Below, one piece after another: positions 9,374 to 18,969 of a stretch of 34,818 nt of DNA. Where the stretch lies: positions 16,572-51,389 of the forward strand of contig JAPOYG010000266.1 in NCBI GenBank assembly GCA_026706755.1. The letters are read 5' to 3'. Positions within the stretch are counted from its first letter, which is position 1. The number at the start of each line of letters is the position of its first letter. The notes under the pieces were generated by a model that was not told where the DNA came from, searched no databases, and saw only the letters and a list, made by a program, of their open reading frames with translations. The position numbers were made by a program, and so were the translations under genes. Origin of the DNA: Acidobacteriota bacterium (GTDB taxonomy: Bacteria > Acidobacteriota > Vicinamibacteria > Vicinamibacterales > UBA8438).

Positions 9374-9682
9374 ATGAGACGAGTGCTTGGCGTACTGGCG
9401 ATCGCAGCTCTGGCCTGGTCCTGCGGGGATGACGGATCGCCGACCGGTCCCTCATCCAACGTGTGCAGCGAGGTAGCGCTGGGACCGGACCCCGGCGACT
9501 TCTTCATCCGGGGTTGCAGCAGCACCGAGGTGTCGATCTCGAACATACAGTACGACCGGTTCGACAACGTGTCCTCCTACAACTTCAATGCCTACTGTTC
9601 GTCCACGGGGAAGCGATACACGGGCTCGGTGAACTCGCAGGCGAGGACGGCGACGGTGAACGGCCAGCGCTGTTCCTTCTGA
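9374..9682 (+). CDS. Small putative lipoprotein
   Basis: MRRVLGVLAIAALAWSCGDDG signal with lipobox-like AWSC; Cys-containing mature part. Confidence 0.6.
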   Translation: MRRVLGVLAIAALAWSCGDDGSPTGPSSNVCSEVALGPDPGDFFIRGCSSTEVSISNIQYDRFDNVSSYNFNAYCSSTGKRYTGSVNSQARTATVNGQRCSF

Positions 9683-9805
9683 CCAGCGCCCGCCTCTGTC
9701 GGAGGGTGCGCCGGTACGCGTCGGCCGGGCTCGTCCTCTCATGTCGTAACTACGGCGGCTCCCACGGCTCATCGTGAGGAGTGGGCTTCTGACCGGGGAG
9801 ACGCG

Positions 9806-10300
9806 ATGTCCTGCTACCGCGACGCGCGCTACGGGTTCGAGCTCGACTATCCGGTTGACTGGCGGATGTCGACGCCTGGCCTCTTCGCGCGGTCTTGGGA
9901 TCTGCTGACGGGATCCGGCTGCGTCATGACGCTGCGGGGCCCCGACATGCGGCACCTGAACCTGGTCGCCGGCCCGCAGATCGCCACGCACAGTATGGAG
10001 ACCTTCCGGGCCGAGTTCACGGGCTACGCGAACCGGAGGTGGGGCCGCGCCGCACCCGCGTTCGAGAGCCTCTCCATCGACGGCGTCGAGCACTTCGCCG
10101 CCGTGTACGAGACACCGCTCGGGTTCGCCAAGAAGTACTCCGTCGTTACGCCGCGGCGCGTGGAGCTCGCGTTCACGGCGCTGCTGAGCGTGCGCAACTC
10201 GGAGGCGAGCCGCGCAGGCCTGGAGCGCCGTGAGGCCGAGTACGACGCCATCGTCTGCTCCGTGCGCTACTCCGGCGGGAGACACGGGACGGTCCGCTGA
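9806..10300 (+). CDS. Small conserved-type hypothetical protein (PsbP/DUF1795-like feel, not certain)
   Basis: ORF beginning YRDARYGFELDYPVDWRMS, a motif style seen in PsbP-like domains. Confidence 0.5.
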   Translation: MSCYRDARYGFELDYPVDWRMSTPGLFARSWDLLTGSGCVMTLRGPDMRHLNLVAGPQIATHSMETFRAEFTGYANRRWGRAAPAFESLSIDGVEHFAAVYETPLGFAKKYSVVTPRRVELAFTALLSVRNSEASRAGLERREAEYDAIVCSVRYSGGRHGTVR

Positions 10301-10311
10301 CAGGTGAGGTC

Positions 10312-11703
10312 GTGGGCCGCATGACGGACGCGCGGCGGAGGGGAGGCCTGGGGGTCGAGATCATGCGCGCAGGCAACGGCTGCCACCGGGCTCTGGCTCC
10401 GGCTCCGAGTTCGCCTGCTCCGGGACTCGCGAGCCACCGGGGATTGCTGGCGGCGCTGGCCGCCGTCGGGTTGGTCATCGGCGCAGCGGGGGCGGGGGCC
10501 CAGGCACTGTTCTCGCCCGAGACGGCTGCGGATCTCTACCGCGGCGTCACGCGTCTGCGCTCCCCCGAGAGCCCGTACGAGTTCCCCGGCGACAACACGG
10601 GGCGGTGGGGCATGACCTACACCAAGCCGACCAATCTGGCCATGGACCTGATATCGACGCTGGTGGCGGAGCGGTCCGGCCTGGAGCCCGCGGCGGCCGC
10701 TCGACGCCATATCGGGCGGCTGGTCGACGGCCTCGAAGCCCTCGAGACCCATGCCGGCATCTTTCCGGAATTCGTCAGGCTGGAGGACGGGCGGGTGCGG
10801 GCGGAACGGCAAGCCGGGACGATCGTGTACTCGGCGCTCGACTCGGCCTGGCTGCACTTCGCACTGAGTTTGGCGGAGGCGCGGTACAAGCACGACGATG
10901 CCCCACTGGCGTCACGCGTCCGCGCGATGCTCGACCTCGCCGACTACTCCATCTTCGTGGACGCCTCGTTCAGCTTCAAACACAACGTCGTCGTCGACGC
11001 GACCAGCCGGCGGCGCCGCTCTCGCTCGCCCTCCGGCTACGACAACGCCAACAGCGAAGCCCGCGTCACGATCCTGTACCTCGTGGCGACGGGCAGACTG
11101 AGTCCGGCCGCGTGGGAGCGCGTGTGGTTCCGGTGGCGGAGCAAGGAGCGCGAGCGGGTTGCCGAAGGCTGGCGCTGGAATGCGTTCGCGGAGTTGACGG
11201 GCAACGTCTTCTTCGACGAGCTCACGCTGGCGCCGCGCAGCTTCGGCGCCAGCCACCGGGGTTACCTCGCCGCCGCTCGACGCGTCACCGACCGCGCCGG
11301 GTTGGAGCTGATCGGATGGGGCCCGTCGGCGACTCCCGCGAACGAGGACCCGGAGGGATACTCCGACGCCTACGGGCTCGACCGCCCGGAGGTGGCGACG
11401 CCCTATGCCGCCGCGTTGCTGACCACCGTGGAGCAGACGCCGGCGACGGCGGCTCGGAGCCTGACGCAGATGCTGCGATCCGCCGGCAACCTCTCCGCCC
11501 CCGTGCCCGACGCCTACGACTCGCGGACCGGCGAGGTGGTCAACCGGCGGGCCCGATCACTGAACCAGAACCTGCTGTTCCTGGCCCTCAACCTGGCACA
11601 GACCAGAGCCGTGGTCGCCCGGGCCCCGTGGTACGACCGCGCGGCCGCCCTGCTGCGGACGTTCGATCGGCGGCATGCGCTCCCCTCGGGCCCGAGCCGG
11701 TGA
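10312..11703 (+). CDS. Exported or membrane-anchored all-helical protein, possibly glycoamylase/DUF3131-like (alpha/alpha)6 fold
   Basis: N-terminal hydrophobic segment GLLAALAAVGLVIGAAGAGAQA; ATDLYRGVTRLRSPESPYEFPGDNTGRWGMTYTKPTNLAMDLISTLVA-type sequence, YSALDSAWLHFALSLA. Confidence 0.55.
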   Translation: MGRMTDARRRGGLGVEIMRAGNGCHRALAPAPSSPAPGLASHRGLLAALAAVGLVIGAAGAGAQALFSPETAADLYRGVTRLRSPESPYEFPGDNTGRWGMTYTKPTNLAMDLISTLVAERSGLEPAAAARRHIGRLVDGLEALETHAGIFPEFVRLEDGRVRAERQAGTIVYSALDSAWLHFALSLAEARYKHDDAPLASRVRAMLDLADYSIFVDASFSFKHNVVVDATSRRRRSRSPSGYDNANSEARVTILYLVATGRLSPAAWERVWFRWRSKERERVAEGWRWNAFAELTGNVFFDELTLAPRSFGASHRGYLAAARRVTDRAGLELIGWGPSATPANEDPEGYSDAYGLDRPEVATPYAAALLTTVEQTPATAARSLTQMLRSAGNLSAPVPDAYDSRTGEVVNRRARSLNQNLLFLALNLAQTRAVVARAPWYDRAAALLRTFDRRHALPSGPSR

Positions 11704-11873
11704 TGCCCCGTAACGCCCAGCGGTGCCGCTGACTAACCCCACCCCAGGCGGCGAACGACGTGTCGTCACGGCGTGCTCCGCGGGTCGCGCACGCGGAAGG
11801 GACGCGCAGGATGCGGCGGCACGCAGGCCCAATTCGGACGGACTGGCCGCGCGCGTGGCGCGCGACGAAGCCG

Positions 11874-13367
11874 ATGCCCGAAGCAGCCATGAGCCAGCAT
11901 ACGCAGCGAGGGGACGTTCCGGGGCCCGCCGGCCTCGTTGTGGAGGCGGCGCAACGCCCGCCCACGACCAGGGGCGGCGGCGTGCACGCGGCCGCCTGGC
12001 GCTGCGGCGACCGGATCGAGTGCCGCGTGGGGCTGGATGCGACCTGGGTCGCAGACCGCGAGCGACCCGGGGCGCAGGGCGCCGGCGGCAACGCGACGGC
12101 CCCAGGATCCGTGTGCGTCATCCTCGACGACACGTCGAAGGCCGAGCCGTTCTGGGCGCCCGATCCGCGGGCGCACCTCTGCGCGATGACCGTGGTGGTG
12201 TACGAGATCGCCAGGTGGGTACACGCGGAGGGCCGTGACGTCCTGGTCTCGTTTCTCGGCCTCGATCGCGTGTTCCCCGTGGATCGAGGGACCACCCTTG
12301 CCGCGATCGAGCAGGCGCTCCAGGATCTGCGGCGTGATGAGGATCCGTCATGCCGCGGCTGGTACGCGGCGCCGGTCCTCGACGCGCTGGCGCGACAGCG
12401 CGCTGGCCCGGTCCGAGCCGTACTGATTGGGGACAGCCCGGTACCGGACCTCGCGGCGTGCCGGCGGGACGGCGGCGTCGAGCTCGAACGGTTGTGGCTG
12501 TCGCCCGCGGCAAGAACTGACGGCATCTGCGAGTCGGCTCCGGATCGACCAGTCCTGTTCCCGCATCCCGAGCCAGAAGCGGGCGGCGGCCCGGACGCGC
12601 TGCGCCGGCAACTCGACACGGCGGTCATCGAGACGCGCTTCGCCCGGACGACCGGCCTGGATGAGGTCGCGATCCGTCTGAGCGGTGCGCCGCCGGTGCA
12701 ATGGCGGCCGACCACCGCCGCACTGTCGCGCGACGGCGACGGGTTCGTGCTGGACTGGCGTCTGGGCGGCGCCTCCGCTGGCGTCCTGCACGCGCGGATC
12801 CTTGCAGGCGTCGCGCCGGCCGCGCTGACGTGCGACCTCCGACGGCGCAGCGAGAGCGGCCGGTTGACGGTGCGCGTCCCCTGTGAGCCCGCGCCACCGC
12901 CGCCCGCCGGGGAGGGTGACGGCCCGCTGTCGGAGCCGCCCGCGGCCGGCGTTCTGCCGGAGTCGGAGCTCGACCTCTGGGCACTGCTCTGCGACCCGGC
13001 ACGACCATGCGACGAGTGCGGGCGGCGGGGCGGGCATCTGCTCCATCGGGGCGACGCGAAGCTCTACGGCCGCCCCATCCTGCGCAGTCACGCGAGGTTG
13101 CAAGCCGGGTGGGTCTGTCAGCGCGCGGGCGCACCCGACTGGCGCCGCTTCGACACCGGCGTCGAGCTCGAGGGTGGCGCCGTCGTGCTGCTCGACCGGC
13201 GGCCCCATTGGGTGGCCGCGACCGGCGCCGGCCCGGGGGCCGCCGGAACGCGCGTCGAGCCTCTCCCGCGCAACGACGACGAGGAGTTCGTGCTGGCGGC
13301 GGGCGGGACGACGTGGCACGTGGCCGAGCTGGTGGGCAAGCCCGGGGCCGGCGAGGGACGGCCGTGA
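11874..13367 (+). CDS. Hypothetical protein with possible vWA-like N-terminal region and Cys-rich C-terminal motif
   Basis: VCVILDDTSKAEPF..MTVVVYEIARWVHAEGRDVLVSFLG resembles a vWA-like strand/loop/helix arrangement; CDPARPCDECGRRGGHLLH Cys motif; alternative start 11889; GTGA overlap with the next gene. Confidence 0.5.
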   Translation: MPEAAMSQHTQRGDVPGPAGLVVEAAQRPPTTRGGGVHAAAWRCGDRIECRVGLDATWVADRERPGAQGAGGNATAPGSVCVILDDTSKAEPFWAPDPRAHLCAMTVVVYEIARWVHAEGRDVLVSFLGLDRVFPVDRGTTLAAIEQALQDLRRDEDPSCRGWYAAPVLDALARQRAGPVRAVLIGDSPVPDLAACRRDGGVELERLWLSPAARTDGICESAPDRPVLFPHPEPEAGGGPDALRRQLDTAVIETRFARTTGLDEVAIRLSGAPPVQWRPTTAALSRDGDGFVLDWRLGGASAGVLHARILAGVAPAALTCDLRRRSESGRLTVRVPCEPAPPPPAGEGDGPLSEPPAAGVLPESELDLWALLCDPARPCDECGRRGGHLLHRGDAKLYGRPILRSHARLQAGWVCQRAGAPDWRRFDTGVELEGGAVVLLDRRPHWVAATGAGPGAAGTRVEPLPRNDDEEFVLAAGGTTWHVAELVGKPGAGEGRP

Positions 13368-15508
13368 GGGTCGAGATCGGACGCGAGTCGCGAACGGGGT
13401 GCCCGGTCGTCCGCGTCGTTGGCGGGGCCGCGTACGTGGGCTTCTTTCCAGTGCTCAAGCTGCAGGTCGACGCCTGGATCCAACGCGCGGAGCCGCCACC
13501 GCTCCTGACGCTCGACCGCCGCAGTCGCGACGACCTCCAGGAGCGTGTCGAGCGGCCGCTCGGCGGTGAGCAATACCAGGAGGCGCCCGACCGGCACGCG
13601 CTGGATCGCCCGCCGCCGGACGGCCCGCGGATGGAGACGCCGGTCGGCTGGATCGCGACCCACCTCACCGTCTGGTCCGAAAGCGACGACCTGACCCGCG
13701 CCGACCGGTTTCCGACGCCGGAGAGCGAGTGGGGCCGGATGCAGGCGTGGCTGGGCGCAAGCCCGCCGTCGAGCGAGGAGTGGGCGCGCGCCCAGGCCGA
13801 GCTCGCGCGCGTAACCACCAGATCGTGGCTGGAAGCGGTGCTGGCGGCCGAGGCCGCTGGCGAAGGGCCGCGGTGGGCCGAACCGGTGCGGACCTTGGCC
13901 GCACGCCTGCGCGAGCAGACCCCCGCAACGGATCGGGGCCTCCCCTTCATGCGCCTCGGGGTCTACGAGCTGACGCACGACGCGGCAGACCACCACTTGG
14001 ACGACCGCGTCGAGCGCCGCCCGCGGGTCGCCGGGCAGTGCGCGGTCTGGCCGGCGCTGCCGCGCTCCAGCGCCGATCGCGATCGCTCGCTCACGATGCT
14101 GCAGTCCGCACTGCCGATGGTGGGCGCCCGACTCTGGTGGTCGAGCGCCGTCGCCGGCAGCTCCGAGGCGGCTGGCGATCCGCGCGTCAGGCGGCTGGCG
14201 GTCACGGACATCGCCGAGGTTCCCGGGCTCGCCGACCCGTGGCCCGCGCCGCGCGGCCGCTCGCGTTCCCGGTGGACGTTGCTCGGGCTCGGGGGGGACG
14301 CCTCTCATTCCGACGGCACGCGAAAGACCCGCAGCGGGCGGGCCGACACCCGGACCCGTCGCCGGTCGACGGCGTTCCGGACGCGCTACGTCACCATGAC
14401 GCGCCGGTGTCCTCTCTGCTACGGGACGGTGCCCAAGCCGGCATTCCACCGGTCGAGGGTCTGGTGCGACCCGGCGGCGGAGCTGCTCGAGCGACACACG
14501 ACGGCCGCCTCCACCATCGGCGAGGGCGGCCGGCGGGACGTCATCCCGAAGCCGTACCACGCACTGGCGCAGGCCACCCCGGGCCGGGTGCGGTCGGTGA
14601 CGGTGGCTGGCGAATCGGCCACCGGCAAGGGGGTGTTTCTCCTGGTGTTGTCGGCGATGCTCCACCGTGCGCACTCGGGGTGGGCGTTCGGCGGCGTGGT
14701 CGAGCCGTGCATCCTGCAAGACGAGCGGGTCGCCGACCTGAACGTCAACCTGCAGCGGCAGCTCGACCGACTGCTCGTCTCGGGCGACCTGCCCGTGCGA
14801 ACGCCGGAGCACGCCCGAGCGCTCCGCAGCCCCTGGCTCTTCTCGCGCCCCCGACGAGGGTGGCACGCACCGCACCGAGCCTCGGAGCGTCGGATCGCCG
14901 TCATCTTCAACGACATCGCCGGCGAGATCCTCGGCGATGCGCACCGGAGCGCCACGAACGAGCACTTCACACCGCACCTGGCCTGCACCACGGACGTCGT
15001 CTACCTGGTGCCGGCTCATGAGCTCGCAGGCGCCGCGCGCCGGCTGGGACGGTTCCGCAACACACTGGAGGCGGTTGAGCACGTCGAGGACCCTCGCACG
15101 CGGCGGGCCGTCGATCTCACGCAGGTCAATCTGATCCTGGCCATCAATCAGATCGACCGCCTGCGGCACAACCCCGAGTCGCCGCTCGGGGAGCTGCTGC
15201 GGATCTCGCTCCGCGAGCCGTACGGACTTGCGGAGAGGGACGAGCGGTCGGCTGCGGCGTACCTCTCCGCGATGCAGCAGGTGCATCACGACCTTGTCGA
15301 CTGGCTGTCGGAGCACGAGCCCGGCCTCCTGGTGGAGGCTCGGCACTTCGGGTCGCTGCGCGTGTGCGGGATGAGCGCCACCGGATCCGCCGTCATTGCC
15401 CGGGGGGCTGAAGACACGGTCGAGCGCAGTCTCGCGTTCGCGCCGGCGCCGGTGCGGGTCACCGACCCGCTGCTGTGGATTCTGCGTGAGTGCCGGTATC
15501 TGTCGTGA
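13364..15508 (+). CDS. GTPase-like protein (TRAFAC / double-GTPase-type) with zinc ribbon and N-terminal accessory region
   Basis: GTG start overlapping upstream TGA; RRCPLCYGTVP zinc ribbon; VTVAGESATGKGVFLLVL P-loop-like; IAVIFNDIAGEI DxAG-like; LILAINQIDRL NKxD-like. Confidence 0.65.
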   Translation: MRVEIGRESRTGCPVVRVVGGAAYVGFFPVLKLQVDAWIQRAEPPPLLTLDRRSRDDLQERVERPLGGEQYQEAPDRHALDRPPPDGPRMETPVGWIATHLTVWSESDDLTRADRFPTPESEWGRMQAWLGASPPSSEEWARAQAELARVTTRSWLEAVLAAEAAGEGPRWAEPVRTLAARLREQTPATDRGLPFMRLGVYELTHDAADHHLDDRVERRPRVAGQCAVWPALPRSSADRDRSLTMLQSALPMVGARLWWSSAVAGSSEAAGDPRVRRLAVTDIAEVPGLADPWPAPRGRSRSRWTLLGLGGDASHSDGTRKTRSGRADTRTRRRSTAFRTRYVTMTRRCPLCYGTVPKPAFHRSRVWCDPAAELLERHTTAASTIGEGGRRDVIPKPYHALAQATPGRVRSVTVAGESATGKGVFLLVLSAMLHRAHSGWAFGGVVEPCILQDERVADLNVNLQRQLDRLLVSGDLPVRTPEHARALRSPWLFSRPRRGWHAPHRASERRIAVIFNDIAGEILGDAHRSATNEHFTPHLACTTDVVYLVPAHELAGAARRLGRFRNTLEAVEHVEDPRTRRAVDLTQVNLILAINQIDRLRHNPESPLGELLRISLREPYGLAERDERSAAAYLSAMQQVHHDLVDWLSEHEPGLLVEARHFGSLRVCGMSATGSAVIARGAEDTVERSLAFAPAPVRVTDPLLWILRECRYLS

Positions 15509-15551
15509 CCCTGGGCCCGCCGGATCGCACGCGCGGCGCCGGGGAGGAGCG

Positions 15552-17789
15552 ATGACCCTGCATCAGCACGTGTACGGTCGAGTGGCGGCCGGCTATCGGC
15601 CCGCCGGCCCCGGATACCAGCTCGCTGCGCTCTCACCGGCCCTCGACGAAGAGAAGGGAACGATCGAGCGGCTCAACCGGTTGTCGTTCTTCACCCCTCA
15701 GCGCGGCGGCGACACGCCAGTGCGTTACAGCTTCATCCGCCCGGCGCCGGGCCGCGTCGCGTTCGGTGCGAGCCGGTTGGCGCGCGACGAGTCCGGCGGT
15801 GTGGGCGCCTTCGCCCATCACTTCGTCGGCACGACGTCGGCGCTGGTCGAGAGCGGCCTGACGCCGGTCGCGCTGCTGGCCGCGCTCAGGCCACGCTTCC
15901 TCGACAGCGAGGCGGCGCTGGGCGCCGAGCGGCGGCTTCCGCCGCTCGATTCGGCGACGCTCGCCGACCCGCCGCCCGACCGTGCGGACACTCGTGCATG
16001 CGCCGGTCCAGGGACGACCGATGCAATCGCTGGCGTCCGCACTGAGCCCGACGCCGTAGCGGGCACGGACCTGCGCGTCTGGACGCTGCTGGATGCCTGC
16101 CTGGCGACGCCATACGGGGGGCGCCCGCGTGGGCCCGTGCCGCTGGTCGTCCTGTCCGACCTGGCGGTCTGGCCGTTTCTGGAGGCCGTCTTCCGGCAGC
16201 TCTCCCCGCAACGCGCCGCCGAGATGACGTTCTCCACCCTCTTCGTAGAGGCGAGCAGCCACGCCGTCAGCTTCCGGTTCGTGCTCGCACCCGAGGCGCG
16301 CGACGAGCCGGCGGGCGCCTCGCCGTTCCGGGTCCTGCGCCACGATCAGGACGACGATTCGCTCGAACCAGCGAATCACCGGCACGGGCCATACGTCGAC
16401 TTCTGCCGGCGCCGGCCGCACCTGGTGTGGGAAACACGCAGGTTCATCGACCTGAGCCACCGCCAGCCACACGACCTCACCGGGGGCGGGCCGTTGCTCG
16501 ATACCGTCCTCCACACCTCCGAGCCGGCCGCCAGCGCCTTCCGGGCCGCGTGCGAGAGCGAGGCTACGCCGCGGGCGCTGCTGTTGCGTCTCCTGCTGGC
16601 GTCCCCTGCACGGGCCCGGCGTTACTGGTGCCACGGCGAGGCCGTGGCGTACGACGGCGCGCTCGCGGACGTGGTGTGGGAAGAAGCGACGACCCGCCTG
16701 CCGGCGCTGCTGCGCATCGCGGCCGCCGGCGGGCATCTGGCGCTGCGGGATGACGCCCTGGCGGATCTTGCCGCGCGAATACGCACGACCCCGCAGGCGT
16801 CCGACCTGCTCCACGCGCTCGATCCGCCGACCGGCGGGGTGTCGAGCGCGTCCCACTCCCTCCCTCGCCCCGCTGCGGTCGATGCCCGTGCCACCCACCA
16901 GCTCCGCCCGAACCTCAGATCCTTCATCGCGCAGGCCGCCTGCGAAACGACGGGCGAGATCCTCGACCTGGTTGCTGCGATCCTGCGGCCCCCACCGACG
17001 GGGACCCCCGAGTCGAACACGGTCGGGGCGCGAGACGGTCAGGCCGGCGCGACGACAGGCGACGGCGACGCCGCGACCCGCCATGCCGTCGTCGGCAGCT
17101 TGCGTCACGAGCTCGCGAAGCGCCTGCTGAGACGCATGGCCTCGACGGGCCGGGCGCCGACACCCGAAGAGCGGGCCCGGCTCAGCGCAGTCGCGGCCGA
17201 GCCCCGCGCGGCCGCCGAGGCCCGCGGGTCGGACTTCATGGCCGCGGCTCTCGCGCTGGCCCGCTGGAGCGCCCAACCGCGGGCCGGCCGCGCCCGCCGT
17301 CCTCGGCGGGGCCACGGCGGCAACCAGCCGCCCGCCGGCGACGACGCGGCCCTCCGCCTCGGTGCGTACGGTCTCGAACGACGGCAGTACTTGGCGCTGC
17401 TCCGGGCGGCCGCTCCTCACGTGACACGCTGGACGCATGCGCCGGAGAGCCCGGCGACGCAACTGCGCCATCCGGCGCACGCGCGGGACTTCGAGTGCTG
17501 GGCGTTGGCGCGGCGTTCGGCGCTCCCCTTTGCGGATCAGGTGACGCTGCTCGTCGACCTCATCGCGCTCCGGCGACCGGACGAGCCGTCCGCGGAGGTC
17601 GCGGCGGCGATTGCGGCGGATGCGCGCCGCGTTCGCCTCGCGACGGGTGTGCTGGAACGGTTCCGGCCGGACGACCCGGCGGCTGCGGACCCGGAGCGGC
17701 GCGTCCTGCTGAGGCTCTTGCAGGCGATCGCCGACCGACGCCTGCGGCGCCGGCTGCGCCGCTGGTTCGCGGGCACGCCGTGGTCATGA
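15552..17789 (+). CDS. GTPase-associated protein (GAP1-N-like)
   Basis: N-term HQHVYGRVAAGYRPAGPGYQLAALSPALDEEKGTIERLNRLSFFTP resembles the GAP1-N family start; strong SD ggggagg; adjacent to the GTPase-like gene. Confidence 0.6.
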   Translation: MTLHQHVYGRVAAGYRPAGPGYQLAALSPALDEEKGTIERLNRLSFFTPQRGGDTPVRYSFIRPAPGRVAFGASRLARDESGGVGAFAHHFVGTTSALVESGLTPVALLAALRPRFLDSEAALGAERRLPPLDSATLADPPPDRADTRACAGPGTTDAIAGVRTEPDAVAGTDLRVWTLLDACLATPYGGRPRGPVPLVVLSDLAVWPFLEAVFRQLSPQRAAEMTFSTLFVEASSHAVSFRFVLAPEARDEPAGASPFRVLRHDQDDDSLEPANHRHGPYVDFCRRRPHLVWETRRFIDLSHRQPHDLTGGGPLLDTVLHTSEPAASAFRAACESEATPRALLLRLLLASPARARRYWCHGEAVAYDGALADVVWEEATTRLPALLRIAAAGGHLALRDDALADLAARIRTTPQASDLLHALDPPTGGVSSASHSLPRPAAVDARATHQLRPNLRSFIAQAACETTGEILDLVAAILRPPPTGTPESNTVGARDGQAGATTGDGDAATRHAVVGSLRHELAKRLLRRMASTGRAPTPEERARLSAVAAEPRAAAEARGSDFMAAALALARWSAQPRAGRARRPRRGHGGNQPPAGDDAALRLGAYGLERRQYLALLRAAAPHVTRWTHAPESPATQLRHPAHARDFECWALARRSALPFADQVTLLVDLIALRRPDEPSAEVAAAIAADARRVRLATGVLERFRPDDPAAADPERRVLLRLLQAIADRRLRRRLRRWFAGTPWS

Positions 17790-18000
17790 TGGCCGCGTCC
17801 CCGCCAGACCGTCAGCCCGTCGTCGTAACGTGCGGCGCCGCCGGCGACTACTCGAGAACTACACAGCGCCGCGGGCTCCGTCTCGGCGCTTGGCATCACC
17901 CGGTCGCCCGCGCGATCGGCGCGGCCAACGACGACACGGCGCGGCAGCGGCGCCGGCGGGCGGTGGCCCGACACGAACGGACCCGGAAGGGAGGGCAGTC

Positions 18001-18969
18001 ATGAGCGGTCGCAAGGTATCGAGGATCATGCTCGACCACGCTGTGCGGAATGCGGTTCGGCTTCGGACCGAGGCAGAGGACGCCCGGACGCGAGCCCGAA
18101 GCATCCTGACCACGCTGGGCTCGAAGGCCGGCGAGGCCGGGGCGCTGAAGACCGGCCTCGCCGACCTGCGGCGCCGCTGGGAGGAAGTCGAGCAGCAGTG
18201 GCCGGGAACGAAACGCCTTTGGACAGTGTCCGACGCAGAGCAGCGCGCGGCGCAGTGCCGCGCGCTGGGACGCGAGCTCAAGACCATCGCGCGCGATGCC
18301 AGCGCACTCAGCGGTGCAGCCGATGTCCGTGGCGCGCTCGCGGCGCTGAATGCGGAGGTCGAGGCCCGCGATGCCGAGCTGCGGCCGTGGCTCGGAGATC
18401 GCTGGGAAGACTATGTCGGACGCGTGCGGGCGCGGCTGGCGACGCTCGACCGGGCGATCCGCAGCGGCGGAGACGCCGCGCCCGATCGAGCGACGGGCGA
18501 ACGCCTGTCCGCCGAGCTCGACGAGCTGTTGAAGCAGGTGGCGGCGGACCGCCGGGAGGCGGCGGAGCGGGACCACGTGGCCTCCGCCATAGAGCAGGTC
18601 TGCCGCGAGAAGGGCTACGCGGCGACGCGGCATCCGCTGGAAGTGCCCGGGGACGACCTGGTTCTCGATGTCGACACGTACTCGCACGGCCGCATCCAGG
18701 TCCGGCTGGAGCTCGGGTCGTTCACCCCCGGCGCCGTCGAGCGGGGCAGCCCGGAGTCGGGGGGCATCACGTGGCGGTCCGAGTCGGCGGGACTGAGCCA
18801 GGAGGATTGCGCGAAGACGTTTCCGGACATCGCCGAGAAACTGCGCCGTCTCGGGGTGGGCGCCGATTTCTCGTACGAGGAGAATGGCCGGCCAATAGGG
18901 CAGACGCACACCGCGGCGACGCTCTCGCAGGGCACCCCCGCCGCCGTCACGGTGGAGCGCGGCACATGA
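18001..18969 (+). CDS. Coiled-coil protein with C-terminal alpha/beta domain
   Basis: Long Ala/Glu/Arg heptad-like region then DDLVLDVDTYSHGRIQVRLELGSF; SD gggaggg; ATGA overlap with the next gene. Confidence 0.6.
   Translation: MSGRKVSRIMLDHAVRNAVRLRTEAEDARTRARSILTTLGSKAGEAGALKTGLADLRRRWEEVEQQWPGTKRLWTVSDAEQRAAQCRALGRELKTIARDASALSGAADVRGALAALNAEVEARDAELRPWLGDRWEDYVGRVRARLATLDRAIRSGGDAAPDRATGERLSAELDELLKQVAADRREAAERDHVASAIEQVCREKGYAATRHPLEVPGDDLVLDVDTYSHGRIQVRLELGSFTPGAVERGSPESGGITWRSESAGLSQEDCAKTFPDIAEKLRRLGVGADFSYEENGRPIGQTHTAATLSQGTPAAVTVERGT

Noticed and set aside
14290-14399. Possible frameshift (G7 run at 14291-14297) and split of the GTPase-like gene at ATG 14396, where another frame ends with TGA in an ATGA arrangement
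   Set aside because: The continuous frame keeps the highest G/C in third codon positions by eye across the segment, so a single ORF is preferred; a split remains possible and could be tested with homologues.
13118-15346. 742-aa minus-strand ORF opposite the GTPase-like gene
   Set aside because: No recognisable motifs; the plus-strand frame carries zinc ribbon and NTPase motifs.
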